NCBI GenBank assembly: GCA_023441105.1
Contig: JAEZQX010000168.1
Location: 1-64,000, forward strand
Source: Pseudomonadota bacterium
GTDB lineage: Bacteria; Pseudomonadota; Gammaproteobacteria; Burkholderiales; Burkholderiaceae
Length of the DNA stretch: 64,000 nt
Direction: 5' to 3'
Positions 32,788 to 40,434 of the stretch are shown here, one piece after another. Position 1 is the first letter of the stretch. Every line of letters begins with the position of its first letter. Position numbers and translations under genes: made by a program. The notes below the pieces were generated by a model. It was given only the letters and a program-made list of their open reading frames with translations. It had not been told where the DNA came from and made no database searches.

Positions 32788-35248
32788 CGGCCATCTCTGC
32801 TGTGTTATCCAAGGAAACGCCGGCCGGGACCGAAGCCGTGGCGGTCAACGTCCTGACCAGGTCGGCGATCGTGATCTCCGACGTCTTCGTCTTGGTCATG
32901 GCGGCAGTGACCCTTGCAGCCAGCGCTTCATCCACCTCCAGCGCCGAGAAGATCACCACCGGTGTCCCATTGGGAATCGCGCCGAGGAGATCCGCCCCGG
33001 AGCCGTCCGGCAGGCCGAGATCAAGGATCACCAGATCGAATGGCTGCTGCAGCTTGCGGCGCGCCTCGCCGGCGCTCCTGGCAGGCACGAGCGTGACCTG
33101 GTCGCCCAGCGTCGCCGACATCACCTTCAGCATGTCCTCGTCGTCCTCGACGTGCAGGACCGCAGGCCTCCGATCCGTCTGCTGTCCGATCCGGGCGATG
33201 GCGGCGCCCAGGCGAGTCGCATCGACCGGCTTGTCGAGCCAATCGATGATCCCGACCACGGATCCGTTCAGGGTCTTGCGCGCATCGTCGGCGACCGCGG
33301 AAATGACGATGACCGGAAGATCGGCATCGGCCTGCATCGAGCGCAGCTCACGGAACAAGGCGATGCCGGACTCGCCGCCGGGCCCTAGGTCGAGCGTTGC
33401 CGCCAGGTAGTGGTTACTCGCCAGCAGCGCGCGTGCCGTTTCGAGGTCGGGCGCAACGTCGCCGGCAATTCCTTGCCGGCCAAGCATCTCCCGGATGAGG
33501 CCGGCGATGTCCGGCTCACTCTCGCAGATCAGGACGCGTCGACTCGGCTCGACGGCATCCTGCAGCGGTGCCATGTCGGGAACCGGCGCGGGCTCCGCTT
33601 GCACGCCTGGCAAGTCGACGTGGAAGATGGATCCCACGCCCGCCGTCGTCTCGAAGGATACCGACCCGTTCAGCCGCTCGACGATGGCCTTGACGATGCT
33701 GAGCCCCAGCCCGGTCCCGCCCTTCTCCCGGGTATCGGACGAGTCGGCCTGCTCGAAGGTGCCGAAGATTCGGGCGTGGAACTCCTCCGGGATTCCCGGT
33801 CCCTCGTCCTTGACGGAGATGCGGGCCACGCCGTCCCGGCGGCGGACCAGGACTTCGACCCGACCCTTCGCCGGCGAGTACTTGATGGCATTGGAGAGCA
33901 TGTTGAGCATGACCTGGTGCAGCCGATCGGGATCGACCTGCGCCGCCACGTCCGGGGTTTCCTCGACCAGCGCCACCTCGACGCCGCGGTCGGCGAGATA
34001 GCCGCCGCTGGCGTCGATCGACTGCTGGACAAGCGGAGCCAGCGCCATCGGCCGGATGTCGAACGGCATGCGGCCTGATTCGATCTTCTCGATGTCCAGG
34101 ATGTCGTTGATCAGGCGCACCAGGCGCTCGCTGTTGCTGTGAGCGATCCTGATCAGGCCAGCCGCTTTCTCGGGAAGCGCGCCGCCGACGCCGGCCGCCA
34201 CCAGCCCGAGCGAACCGCGTATCGACGTCAACGGCGTCCGCAGCTCGTGACTGACGATCGAGATGAAGTCGTTCTTCAGGTGCTCGCTGCGCTTCTGCTC
34301 GGTGATATCGAACAGCGAGCCGTCCCAGACCAGCTGGCCGGCTACGTCCTCGCGAGGCTCCGCCGCCGCGCGCACCCAGAGGATGCTGCCATTGGGGCGG
34401 GTGAGCTCGAGCTCGAGGGACCAGGCGCGGCCGTCTGCCGCCGAGCGCGCCAGCCTGGACTCCACCTCCTTCACCGCCGGACGCGACAGCATTCGAAGCA
34501 GCGCTTCGGGTCTTTTCATCAGCACGTCGGCGGCCACGCCGAGCATGCGCTCCGCGCCGCCGGAGATATAGCGGAAGACGATCCGGCGTTCGGGCGAGAG
34601 GCAGATCTGGAACAGCACGGCCGGCACGTTGTTGGTGATGGACTGCAGCCGTGCGCGGCTGTCGGAATAGGCCTTGAGCGCCCAGCGCCGCTCGCCGTCG
34701 GCAACGATCAGGAAGCCCAGCAGCAGCACGCCGATGAAGTTGGTCGGGATGATCAGTGCCAGCGCTTCGAGGTACTTGGCCCAGGGTGTCTGGGCCCAGT
34801 ACAGACCAACGACCGGCATCACCGCCGCGATGGTGGCCAGGGCTACGACGTGCCGTGGCGCGAAACGGGTCACCGAGGAGTACCGCAGCCACGCCCACAG
34901 GGCGGACGAACCGACCGCGACGAGGACCAGGCCGACGATGCCAGCAATGGTTCCGGAGCCGCCCATCCAGACCCGCATCGTCGTCAACATCGCCGCCGTG
35001 ATGACGGCGCTGACGGGACCGCCGACTGCCCCGGAGAACGCCATGATCACGCTGCGCGCGTCGAGCAGGAGCCCCGGCGAGAGTTCGACGGGAGTGGCCA
35101 TCGCGATCATCCCGGTGGTGCCGAACACCACCCCGCACAGGATGCCCTTGAGCCAGAAGCGGCGGTTGAAGCGGTCGCCGAGAAACGCCAGGAACAGCAC
35201 CGCGAAAATCACCACCGCGGCGCTCTGGATCATGCTGACGATTGCCAT
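32756..35248 (-). CDS. Hybrid sensor histidine kinase with LytS-like (5TMR-LYT) membrane domain
   Basis: 830 residues. Five or six N-terminal membrane segments (1-183) include the LytS-type stretch LLDARSVIMAFSGAVGGPVS, which suggests sensing of an envelope or membrane state. A PAS-like domain (about 200-318) follows. HisKA has His334 (SHELRTPL) and the ATPase domain has Asn453 (N-box), DEGPGIP and GGTGLGLS. Two receivers complete the protein, with Asp620 (ATLDLGPGG, lysine in LDKPVD) and Asp743 (VILDLGLPD). It is upstream of the two response regulators and the polysaccharide-type genes on the same strand, so it probably controls them at the protein or expression level. Confidence 0.9.
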   Translation of the reverse strand: MAIVSMIQSAAVVIFAVLFLAFLGDRFNRRFWLKGILCGVVFGTTGMIAMATPVELSPGLLLDARSVIMAFSGAVGGPVSAVITAAMLTTMRVWMGGSGTIAGIVGLVLVAVGSSALWAWLRYSSVTRFAPRHVVALATIAAVMPVVGLYWAQTPWAKYLEALALIIPTNFIGVLLLGFLIVADGERRWALKAYSDSRARLQSITNNVPAVLFQICLSPERRIVFRYISGGAERMLGVAADVLMKRPEALLRMLSRPAVKEVESRLARSAADGRAWSLELELTRPNGSILWVRAAAEPREDVAGQLVWDGSLFDITEQKRSEHLKNDFISIVSHELRTPLTSIRGSLGLVAAGVGGALPEKAAGLIRIAHSNSERLVRLINDILDIEKIESGRMPFDIRPMALAPLVQQSIDASGGYLADRGVEVALVEETPDVAAQVDPDRLHQVMLNMLSNAIKYSPAKGRVEVLVRRRDGVARISVKDEGPGIPEEFHARIFGTFEQADSSDTREKGGTGLGLSIVKAIVERLNGSVSFETTAGVGSIFHVDLPGVQAEPAPVPDMAPLQDAVEPSRRVLICESEPDIAGLIREMLGRQGIAGDVAPDLETARALLASNHYLAATLDLGPGGESGIALFRELRSMQADADLPVIVISAVADDARKTLNGSVVGIIDWLDKPVDATRLGAAIARIGQQTDRRPAVLHVEDDEDMLKVMSATLGDQVTLVPARSAGEARRKLQQPFDLVILDLGLPDGSGADLLGAIPNGTPVVIFSALEVDEALAARVTAAMTKTKTSEITIADLVRTLTATASVPAGVSLDNTAEMADAQDPHSLRR

Positions 35249-35344
35249 TAGTCCGGATCGATCATCTCAGGTCTTCCACGCCTCCAGGGGACGGCCATAC
35301 GCTTTCGATGCGTCGGCGATCCTGATCCAGCCATCGCACGCCCG

Positions 35345-35836
35345 CTAGCCGCCTTTATTCTCCTTCATCCGCCGCTCCATCTCTTCCGGCGACACATCCT
35401 CGATATGGGTTGCGATCGACCACCCGTGCCCATACGGATCCCTCAAGGTCGCCATCCGGTCCCCGTAGAACTGATCCGCCGGCGGCCGCTGCACCGTCGC
35501 ACCTGCCGCCTCCGCATGCTTCACGAAGGCATCGACGTCAGGCACGTAGACCAGCAGGTTCACCGCACTGCCGCCCAGCGTCTGCGGGCTGCGAAAGCCC
35601 ATCTCCGGAAATTCGTCGGCCAGCATGATCACTGCATCGCCAATGCGGAACTCGGCATGCCCGATGCGCCCGTCGGGCTGGGCCATGCGCATCGTCTCCT
35701 TGGCGCCGAAGGCGCGCTGGTAGAACTCCAGCGCGCCCTTGCCGTCGTGGACGCAGAGGTAGGGCGTGGCGCCGCGGTAATCCGCGGGTATGGGGTCGGG
35801 ACGATTCGATGAAGGCGCGGCTTGCTCGGGCATCAT
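35345..35836 (-). CDS. VOC-family (PhnB/glyoxalase-like) protein
   Basis: 163 residues from ATG 35836; a second ATG follows directly. The GAGGAG ribosome-binding site is just upstream, which decides against the longer frame to 35908. The VOC fold is recognised by YLCVHDGKGALEFYQRAFGAKE, GHAEFRIGDAVIMLADE and LRDPYGHGWSIATH. PhnB-like members are dimeric single-repeat proteins, often of unknown substrate. It lies downstream of the PfpI gene and may share its stress-related expression. Confidence 0.85.
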   Translation of the reverse strand: MMPEQAAPSSNRPDPIPADYRGATPYLCVHDGKGALEFYQRAFGAKETMRMAQPDGRIGHAEFRIGDAVIMLADEFPEMGFRSPQTLGGSAVNLLVYVPDVDAFVKHAEAAGATVQRPPADQFYGDRMATLRDPYGHGWSIATHIEDVSPEEMERRMKENKGG

Positions 35837-35904
35837 GTGCTCCTCATGAGGAAGGTGGTTGATGATGCGGACGAGGCGCGCCGGCCTCCACTGCCCGGTC
35901 CCGC

Positions 35905-36459
35905 TCAAGCCCGCTCGTGAACTCCTTCGGACACCTCTTCGACGATCTTGCCGACGAACGCTTCCAGGTCATCCGGCTTGCGGCTGGTGATGATGCCGCG
36001 ATCGGTCACCACTTCCTTGTCGACCCAGGTGGCGCCGGCGTTCTCGACGTCGGTCCTGATCGAATGATACGAGGTCATGGTGCGACCTGAGGCAAGCTTC
36101 GCCTCGACCAGCATCCAGGGGCCGTGGCAGATCGCCGCCACCACCTTGCCGGCCGCTTCGAAGTCTTTCACCAGCTGCACCGCCTTCGGGTTGGTGCGCA
36201 GGACGTCCGGGTTGATCTGCCCGCCGGGCAGCACCAGCGCGTCGTAGTCCTTGGCGGACACGTCGCTGATGGCGCGGTCGGCCGGCACCGTCTCGCCCCA
36301 GTCCTTCTTGTCCCACCCCTTGATCGGCTTCTTGTCGGGCGTGGCCACGTGGACCGTCGCGCCTTCCTGCTTCAGCTTATTCAAAGGCACCAGCAACTCC
36401 GATTGCTCGAAGCCATCGGTGGCCATGATGAGGATCTTGCGCTGCTTGATATCGGGCAT
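35905..36459 (-). CDS. DJ-1/PfpI-family protein (type 1 glutamine amidotransferase-like)
   Basis: 184 residues from ATG 36459, with an AGGAG ribosome-binding site upstream. The nucleophile Cys sits in the elbow VVAAICHGPW and the supporting Glu in TDGFEQSEL, the pattern of PfpI/YhbO-type proteins. These act as deglycases/chaperones or proteases in stress responses. The frame extends upstream to 36906, but only as a shadow of the MarR gene. The sequence cannot show which activity it has. Confidence 0.87.
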   Translation of the reverse strand: MPDIKQRKILIMATDGFEQSELLVPLNKLKQEGATVHVATPDKKPIKGWDKKDWGETVPADRAISDVSAKDYDALVLPGGQINPDVLRTNPKAVQLVKDFEAAGKVVAAICHGPWMLVEAKLASGRTMTSYHSIRTDVENAGATWVDKEVVTDRGIITSRKPDDLEAFVGKIVEEVSEGVHERA

Positions 36460-36569
36460 GTATTGCTCCTGTGGGTTGAGAGATCCTTCAGGGTGGCAAT
36501 GCCCATGCCTTTGGAGCAAAGAGGCCTCTGGAGCCCGTGTGATCGGGCCCTTGCTGGATCGGAAGTCCC

Positions 36570-37130
36570 TCAGACGCTTCGATCGGCGCTTCGATCCAAC
36601 GCGGCTTCGAGCTTCCGGAGGGCCTGGTGCAGCACGATACGCTCCTGCGTGCTCAGCCTCGCCAACAGGGCAGCCTGCCGGCGCTGCGCTTGCGGCAGGA
36701 TCCGCCGAAAGAGCGCCCGGCCCTTCGCCGATATGCTGCACACCAGGCGTTTGCCGTGTTCCGGATCGGGCGACGTGGTGGCGAGGCCCCGCGCCACCAG
36801 CGACCGGATGGAGCGGCTCACCAGCGCCTTGTCGAGCGACGACAGGCTGACCAGCTGACCGAATGGCGCAGGTGAATAGCGGGCCAGTGCCGCCAGCTGC
36901 TGCCATTCGCTGATCCCGAGGTTGAACTTCTCCAGGTAGGTGGCAGTGACGCTTCGCTGGCCCGCACTGGCCAGGCGCGTCAGCTTGAAGGTGAGAAAGT
37001 CCTCCAGGCCCAGGCGCTCGCCATCCGGCCCCGGATCGATCCAGGGGCAGGGGTCGTCCGTCGCGGCAGCCTGCGTTGGCTGTCCTGCTTGTTGTCCCTG
37101 CGCCGCCTGGCGCTTCGACGGACGGTTCAT
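36570..37130 (-). CDS. MarR-family transcriptional regulator
   Basis: 186 residues from ATG 37130; a GTG at 37184 would add 18 residues. The winged helix-turn-helix lies in the middle (ISEWQQLAALARYSPAPFGQLVSLSSLDKALVSRSIRSLVARGLATTSPDPEHGKR split over ~75-130). The N-terminal 30 residues are low-complexity (Gln, Ala, Pro). It sits 60 bp from the TauD-type gene on the same strand, just upstream of the PfpI gene. Control of those genes or of the palindrome at 38402 is possible. Confidence 0.85.
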   Translation of the reverse strand: MNRPSKRQAAQGQQAGQPTQAAATDDPCPWIDPGPDGERLGLEDFLTFKLTRLASAGQRSVTATYLEKFNLGISEWQQLAALARYSPAPFGQLVSLSSLDKALVSRSIRSLVARGLATTSPDPEHGKRLVCSISAKGRALFRRILPQAQRRQAALLARLSTQERIVLHQALRKLEAALDRSADRSV

Positions 37131-37190
37131 CGATGCGACCAACGCGTCGTCACCGATCCGGCGTCGCAAGCCATGATCCGCCACGGCAAC

Positions 37191-38324
37191 TCAGCGGGTC
37201 GACGAGATGCCCAGGCGCGCGACGCCGCCGCTCTCGCGGCCGCGGTAGAGCGAATCGAGGTCGGAATACGCCGCGATGCGCCCTTCCTGTTGCGGAATGC
37301 CGCAGGCGCCGCCGTTGAAGAAGTTGAGCGTCGGCGGCACCGATCGGAAGCCGGGCCGCCCCTCGATCCAGAGCCTGACCATGTGGCGCTTGCGTTCCGC
37401 CTCCGGGTGATCGAGGAACTGGGTACGGGCGTGCAGTACCACCAGGTTGTTCACCAGCAGCAGGTCGCCGGGCTGCATCCGGAAGCTGAGCCTGAGCTCG
37501 GGCGAGGCCGCCAGTCGATCGAACAGGTCGAGCGCTTCGACCTGCGCATCCGACAACGGCAGGTCGGCCGTCTTGTGTCCGGCAGCGATCGGCGCCCGCA
37601 CATAGCGGCAGGACAGGCGCCCGTCCTGCGTCGCGAACAGCGGCACCGGCTGTGCCGTCACCGCTCCGTCCTCGGGGCGGCCTTCGCCGAAGCGATGCCA
37701 GTGGAAGCCCTGGTAGAGAAGCGCCAGCAGGTCCGGCCGCTCCTTCAGCATGGCGTTGTGAATGGCCACCGCGCTGGTGATGACACTCTCGCCGCCCGAC
37801 TTCGCCGCGCGCAGGCAGCCGAGGCCGATGATGTCGGACGCCGGATCGTTGTGCAGCCGCAGCTCCTGGCTGGTGCGGTACTGCCGCGGCGACTGGCCTT
37901 CGGCAGTCAAGTCCGTGACGTCCACGATTCGCTGGCCTTGCGCATTCTGGCAGACATGCCGGCCTAGCCAGCAGCCGATGGCCCACGCGGCGAGCCGGCT
38001 GCGCTGCGTCGACCAGCGATCGAACGGCAGGCCGCGCAGCAGCACGAAGCCCTTGCCGTCCTCGAGTTCCTGGCGGATGCCGTCAAGGATCGGGCCGAGG
38101 GTCGGCAGATGGAAGTGGGCTTCGTCGGTAGCTTCGAGCGGCACGCCTGCGTCCTCCACCCGTTCCAGAGCGGTCTCGAGCTCGTCCAGCTGTGGCGGAT
38201 CCAGCGCCAGCGACAAGTTGCCGATGTCACCCAGGTCCGATCCGCGCCAGCCGGCGGGGTCCTGGATCTCGGACAGCTCATCGGGCATCGGCGAGGCGGA
38301 GGTGGTCGCGGCGGGTACTGTCAT
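37191..38324 (-). CDS. TauD/TfdA-family dioxygenase (gamma-butyrobetaine hydroxylase-like)
   Basis: 377 residues from ATG 38324, which follows GGAG at a good distance; the frame upstream to 38558 is non-coding control DNA. Iron ligands are His158 and Asp160 (RLHNDPAS) and the distal His in VVLHARTQFLDHPEAERKR; the co-substrate Arg is in KRHMVRLW. The length and the QAV-free middle resemble clavaminate-synthase/GBBH-like relatives rather than short TauD. It is divergent from a Bug receptor gene, sharing a palindromic promoter region. Confidence 0.87.
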   Translation of the reverse strand: MTVPAATTSASPMPDELSEIQDPAGWRGSDLGDIGNLSLALDPPQLDELETALERVEDAGVPLEATDEAHFHLPTLGPILDGIRQELEDGKGFVLLRGLPFDRWSTQRSRLAAWAIGCWLGRHVCQNAQGQRIVDVTDLTAEGQSPRQYRTSQELRLHNDPASDIIGLGCLRAAKSGGESVITSAVAIHNAMLKERPDLLALLYQGFHWHRFGEGRPEDGAVTAQPVPLFATQDGRLSCRYVRAPIAAGHKTADLPLSDAQVEALDLFDRLAASPELRLSFRMQPGDLLLVNNLVVLHARTQFLDHPEAERKRHMVRLWIEGRPGFRSVPPTLNFFNGGACGIPQQEGRIAAYSDLDSLYRGRESGGVARLGISSTR

Positions 38325-38401
38325 GGAAATCTCCGGCTTGCGGGCTGCGGCGTGGGTAGGAGCGATGGCCTCATTCGCCTGCCTCGTCACGCGGACGCAG
38401 T

Positions 38402-38433
38402 TTGTTGACACGTCAACAAGCGACGAGAATACT
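38402..38433 (+). promoter_or_regulatory. Palindromic operator over a sigma70-type promoter for the Bug gene
   Basis: An 8-bp perfect inverted repeat, TTGTTGAC-AC-GTCAACAA (38402-38419), contains a consensus -35 (TTGACA, 38405-38410). After a 17-base spacer comes AATACT (38428-38433), a 4-of-6 match to the -10. The region is shared with the divergent TauD-type gene. A repressor bound here would block the promoter; the MarR regulator at 36570 or a factor elsewhere are candidates. Confidence 0.6.
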
Positions 38434-38485
38434 CGCATTCGCGGCGACCTGCACCGGTCGCTGCACCATCGACAGGGGAGACCAG

Positions 38486-39502
38486 ATGCAGCCAGTCCGT
38501 CGCCAAACCATCCGCCTGCTTGCCGCGGGTATCGCCGCGCCGTGGGTTGCCACCGCAAGCGGCGCTACCGGTGCGACCGGTGCAACTGGCTCGGGCGAGG
38601 CCTGGACCCCGCAGCCGATGCGCATCATCACCTGGGCCGGCGCCGGCAGCGCCTTCGACGTCCTGGCGCGCATGCTGTCCGAGAACCTGGCCAAGCGCTG
38701 GGGAACAACCGTGACCGTCGAGAACCGCACCGGTGCCGGCGGCATCGTCGGTACCGACGCGGCGGCGCGTGCCCGGCCCGACGGCAGCACGATCCTGATC
38801 ACCACCAACTCGGCGCACATCCTCAACCAGCTGCTGAAGGCCAAGCTGCCGTTCGACACGGCGCGTGATTTCCAGGCGGTCAGCAAGCTTGCCGACGGCC
38901 AGACGGTGCTGGCAGTCCCGGCCGATGCCCCGTACAAGACATTGAAGGAGTTCCTCGATTCGGCGCGCGAGGGCTCCGACGGCAGGACCTACAGCTCTTT
39001 TGCGAACGGCTCCGCGTCGCACCTGCTGGGCGACTACCTGCAGCGGCTGAGCAAGAGCAAGCTGATCCACGTGCCGTACCCGGGCGGCGAGATGGCGGCG
39101 CTCACCGATCTGGTCGGCGGGCGGCTGGATGCGTCCTTCATGTCCGAAGGTACCTTCGTCAACCAGTCGAAGGCCGGCAAGGTGAAGGGTCTCGCCATCA
39201 CCGGTCCGCATCGCACCAAGGCATCGCCGGATGTGCCCACCTATGCGGAGCAGGGCTACGGCGAGATCGACCTGACGGGCTGGATCGGTGCCTTCGTGCC
39301 GACCGGCACGCCGCCGGCTGCCATCGCCGCGCTCTCCACGGCGCTGCAGGACTTCGTGAAGGATCCGGAAGCCAACGCCCGCATGGACTTCCTCGGCTTT
39401 CAGCCGGTGGGCAATTCGGCGCAGGCGTTCTCGGCCGATGTCGAGAAGGAGCGCGTGCGCTGGGCGGAGCTGGTGAAGGCGTCGGGGTTCCAGCCGCAGT
39501 AG
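38486..39502 (+). CDS. Bug-family solute receptor
   Basis: 338 residues from ATG 38486, preceded by AGGGGAG. The signal peptide (MQPVRRQTIRLLAAGIAAPWVATASG) holds an RR pair and may be Tat-dependent, although the motif is weak. A triple Gly-Ala-Thr repeat separates it from the mature Bug domain (MRIITWAGAGSAFDVLARMLSENLA, then ENRTGAGGIVGTDAAARARPDG). It has no TctAB neighbours and is alone on its strand, facing the TauD/MarR genes. Confidence 0.9.
   Translation: MQPVRRQTIRLLAAGIAAPWVATASGATGATGATGSGEAWTPQPMRIITWAGAGSAFDVLARMLSENLAKRWGTTVTVENRTGAGGIVGTDAAARARPDGSTILITTNSAHILNQLLKAKLPFDTARDFQAVSKLADGQTVLAVPADAPYKTLKEFLDSAREGSDGRTYSSFANGSASHLLGDYLQRLSKSKLIHVPYPGGEMAALTDLVGGRLDASFMSEGTFVNQSKAGKVKGLAITGPHRTKASPDVPTYAEQGYGEIDLTGWIGAFVPTGTPPAAIAALSTALQDFVKDPEANARMDFLGFQPVGNSAQAFSADVEKERVRWAELVKASGFQPQ
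38571..38600 (+). repeat. Three 9-bp repeats encoding Gly-Ala-Thr
   Basis: Three 9-base units encode GAT-GAT-GAT in the linker after the signal peptide of the Bug receptor. The codons vary between units, so the repeat is old or under protein-level constraint. It likely lengthens the mature N-terminus. Confidence 0.8.
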
Positions 39503-39514
39503 TCGTTACTTGCG

Positions 39515-39557
39515 AGCAGGCTGACATCGCCTGCTTCCGGCAGCGCGCTTTGCGCTG
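39515..39557 (+). terminator. Two hairpins after the Bug gene
   Basis: AGCAGGC/GCCTGCT (39515-39521 and 39529-39535) form a 7-bp stem with a TT after it, and CAGCGC/GCGCTG (39541-39546 and 39552-39557) a second, 13 bp after the Bug stop. There is no long T-run, so this is a likely but weak terminator. Confidence 0.5.
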
Positions 39558-39673
39558 GCGCCTTCCCTCGGATGGCCGGCCGTCCTAGGCTTTGCGGTGG
39601 CGTGGGCCCGTATAGGGGACTGCAGATCCAGGTAGTCTGAGCAGACGCCCCAGAGTCGAGGCGGCATGATTAT

Positions 39674-39701
39674 TGACGTATTACGCCCTGCGTAATACGA
39701 T
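39674..39701 (+). promoter_or_regulatory. higBA promoter with palindromic operator
   Basis: A perfect 9-bp inverted repeat with a 5-base centre (arms 39677-39685 and 39691-39699, CGTATTACG/CGTAATACG) lies between a -35 (TTGACG, 39674-39679) and a -10 (TACGAT, 39696-39701) spaced by 16 bases. This is the classic place for HigA autorepression. The -10 is only 4 bases from the higB ATG at 39706, so the transcript may be leaderless. Confidence 0.65.
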
Positions 39702-39705
39702 CGCC

Positions 39706-39984
39706 ATGATCCAATCCTTCAGTTGCAAGCATACGCAGGCGCTGTTCGAAGGAGGCGATCCGCCGCGATTCCGCTCATGCAAGGCCGTTGCGGTGCGCAA
39801 GTTGACTCAGCTCGATGCCGCCCTGACATTAGAGTTCTTGCGTTCACCGCCTGGGAACCACCTCGAAGCCTTGCGAGGCGATAGAAGCGGTCAGCACAGC
39901 ATTCGGATCAACGATCGTTTGCGCATCTGCTTCGTATGGACCGACGTTGGGCCGGCCCTTGTCGAGATTGTTGACTACCACTGA
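39706..39984 (+). CDS. higB: HigB-type mRNA interferase toxin
   Basis: 92 residues from ATG 39706. A TTG at 39673 would add 11 residues but lies inside the promoter palindrome, so ATG is preferred. The RelE-fold features of HigB are present: the N-terminal helix (CKHTQALFEGGDPPRF), RKLTQLDAA, the HSIRINDRLRICFVW strand pair, and the closing VEIVDYH with the conserved His. HigB toxins cleave mRNA on the ribosome, neutralised by the antitoxin from the next gene. The toxin-first order is typical of higBA. Confidence 0.93.
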   Translation: MIQSFSCKHTQALFEGGDPPRFRSCKAVAVRKLTQLDAALTLEFLRSPPGNHLEALRGDRSGQHSIRINDRLRICFVWTDVGPALVEIVDYH

Positions 39985-39994
39985 GAAACATTAG

Positions 39995-40297
39995 ATGAGT
40001 CGACCTGTCAACCGGATGCGGCCGGTTCATCCGGGCGAGATCCTGCGTGAGGACTTTCTCGTCCCACTGGGCCTGAGCGTAAATGCGCTGGCGATGGAGC
40101 TCGGCGTTCCCGCCACGCGTATCCATGAGATCGTCAAGGAAAGACGCTCCATCACCGCGGATACGGCCGAACGGCTCGCCCGCTACTTCGGCGGTGATGC
40201 TGCGTCCTGGCTTGCCCTGCAGGCGACCTATGACCTGAAGACCCTCCCGACTCGTGAGGAGATCAGGAAGCGGGTGGAGCCCCGACGAGCTGCTTGA
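39995..40297 (+). CDS. higA: HigA-type antitoxin (XRE-family helix-turn-helix)
   Basis: 100 residues, starting 10 bp after the toxin. The HigA hallmark HPGEILREDFLVPLGLS is present, then the HTH (ALAMELGVPATRIHEIVKERRSITADTAERLARYFG, residues ~33-67). The C-terminal segment wraps the toxin in relatives. It should bind HigB and repress the promoter at 39674. The nearby hairpin at 40309 probably ends the transcript. Confidence 0.95.
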   Translation: MSRPVNRMRPVHPGEILREDFLVPLGLSVNALAMELGVPATRIHEIVKERRSITADTAERLARYFGGDAASWLALQATYDLKTLPTREEIRKRVEPRRAA

Positions 40298-40308
40298 GAC
40301 TTATGCCC

Positions 40309-40322
40309 GGCCCCCCGGGGCC
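40309..40322 (+). terminator. Compact GC hairpin after higA
   Basis: GGCCCC and GGGGCC form a perfect 6-bp stem with a 2-base loop, 11 bp after the higA stop. The 2-base loop is tight, and no T-run follows, so termination is uncertain. Confidence 0.4.
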
Positions 40323-40434
40323 TACGCTTTCCGTGCTGCCCGCAATGCCCGCGTCATTACCAACCAGGTAATCGACCTTCCGCCAGCGCTCCGCGACACT
40401 GGTGCTTCCTCTTCACACGTACCAGGAGCATCAA

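Noticed and set aside
33516..35138. Minus-strand frame of 540 residues overlapping the hybrid kinase
   Set aside because: It is an alternate-frame shadow of the kinase gene, rich in Arg and Gly. The kinase frame has all expected motifs.
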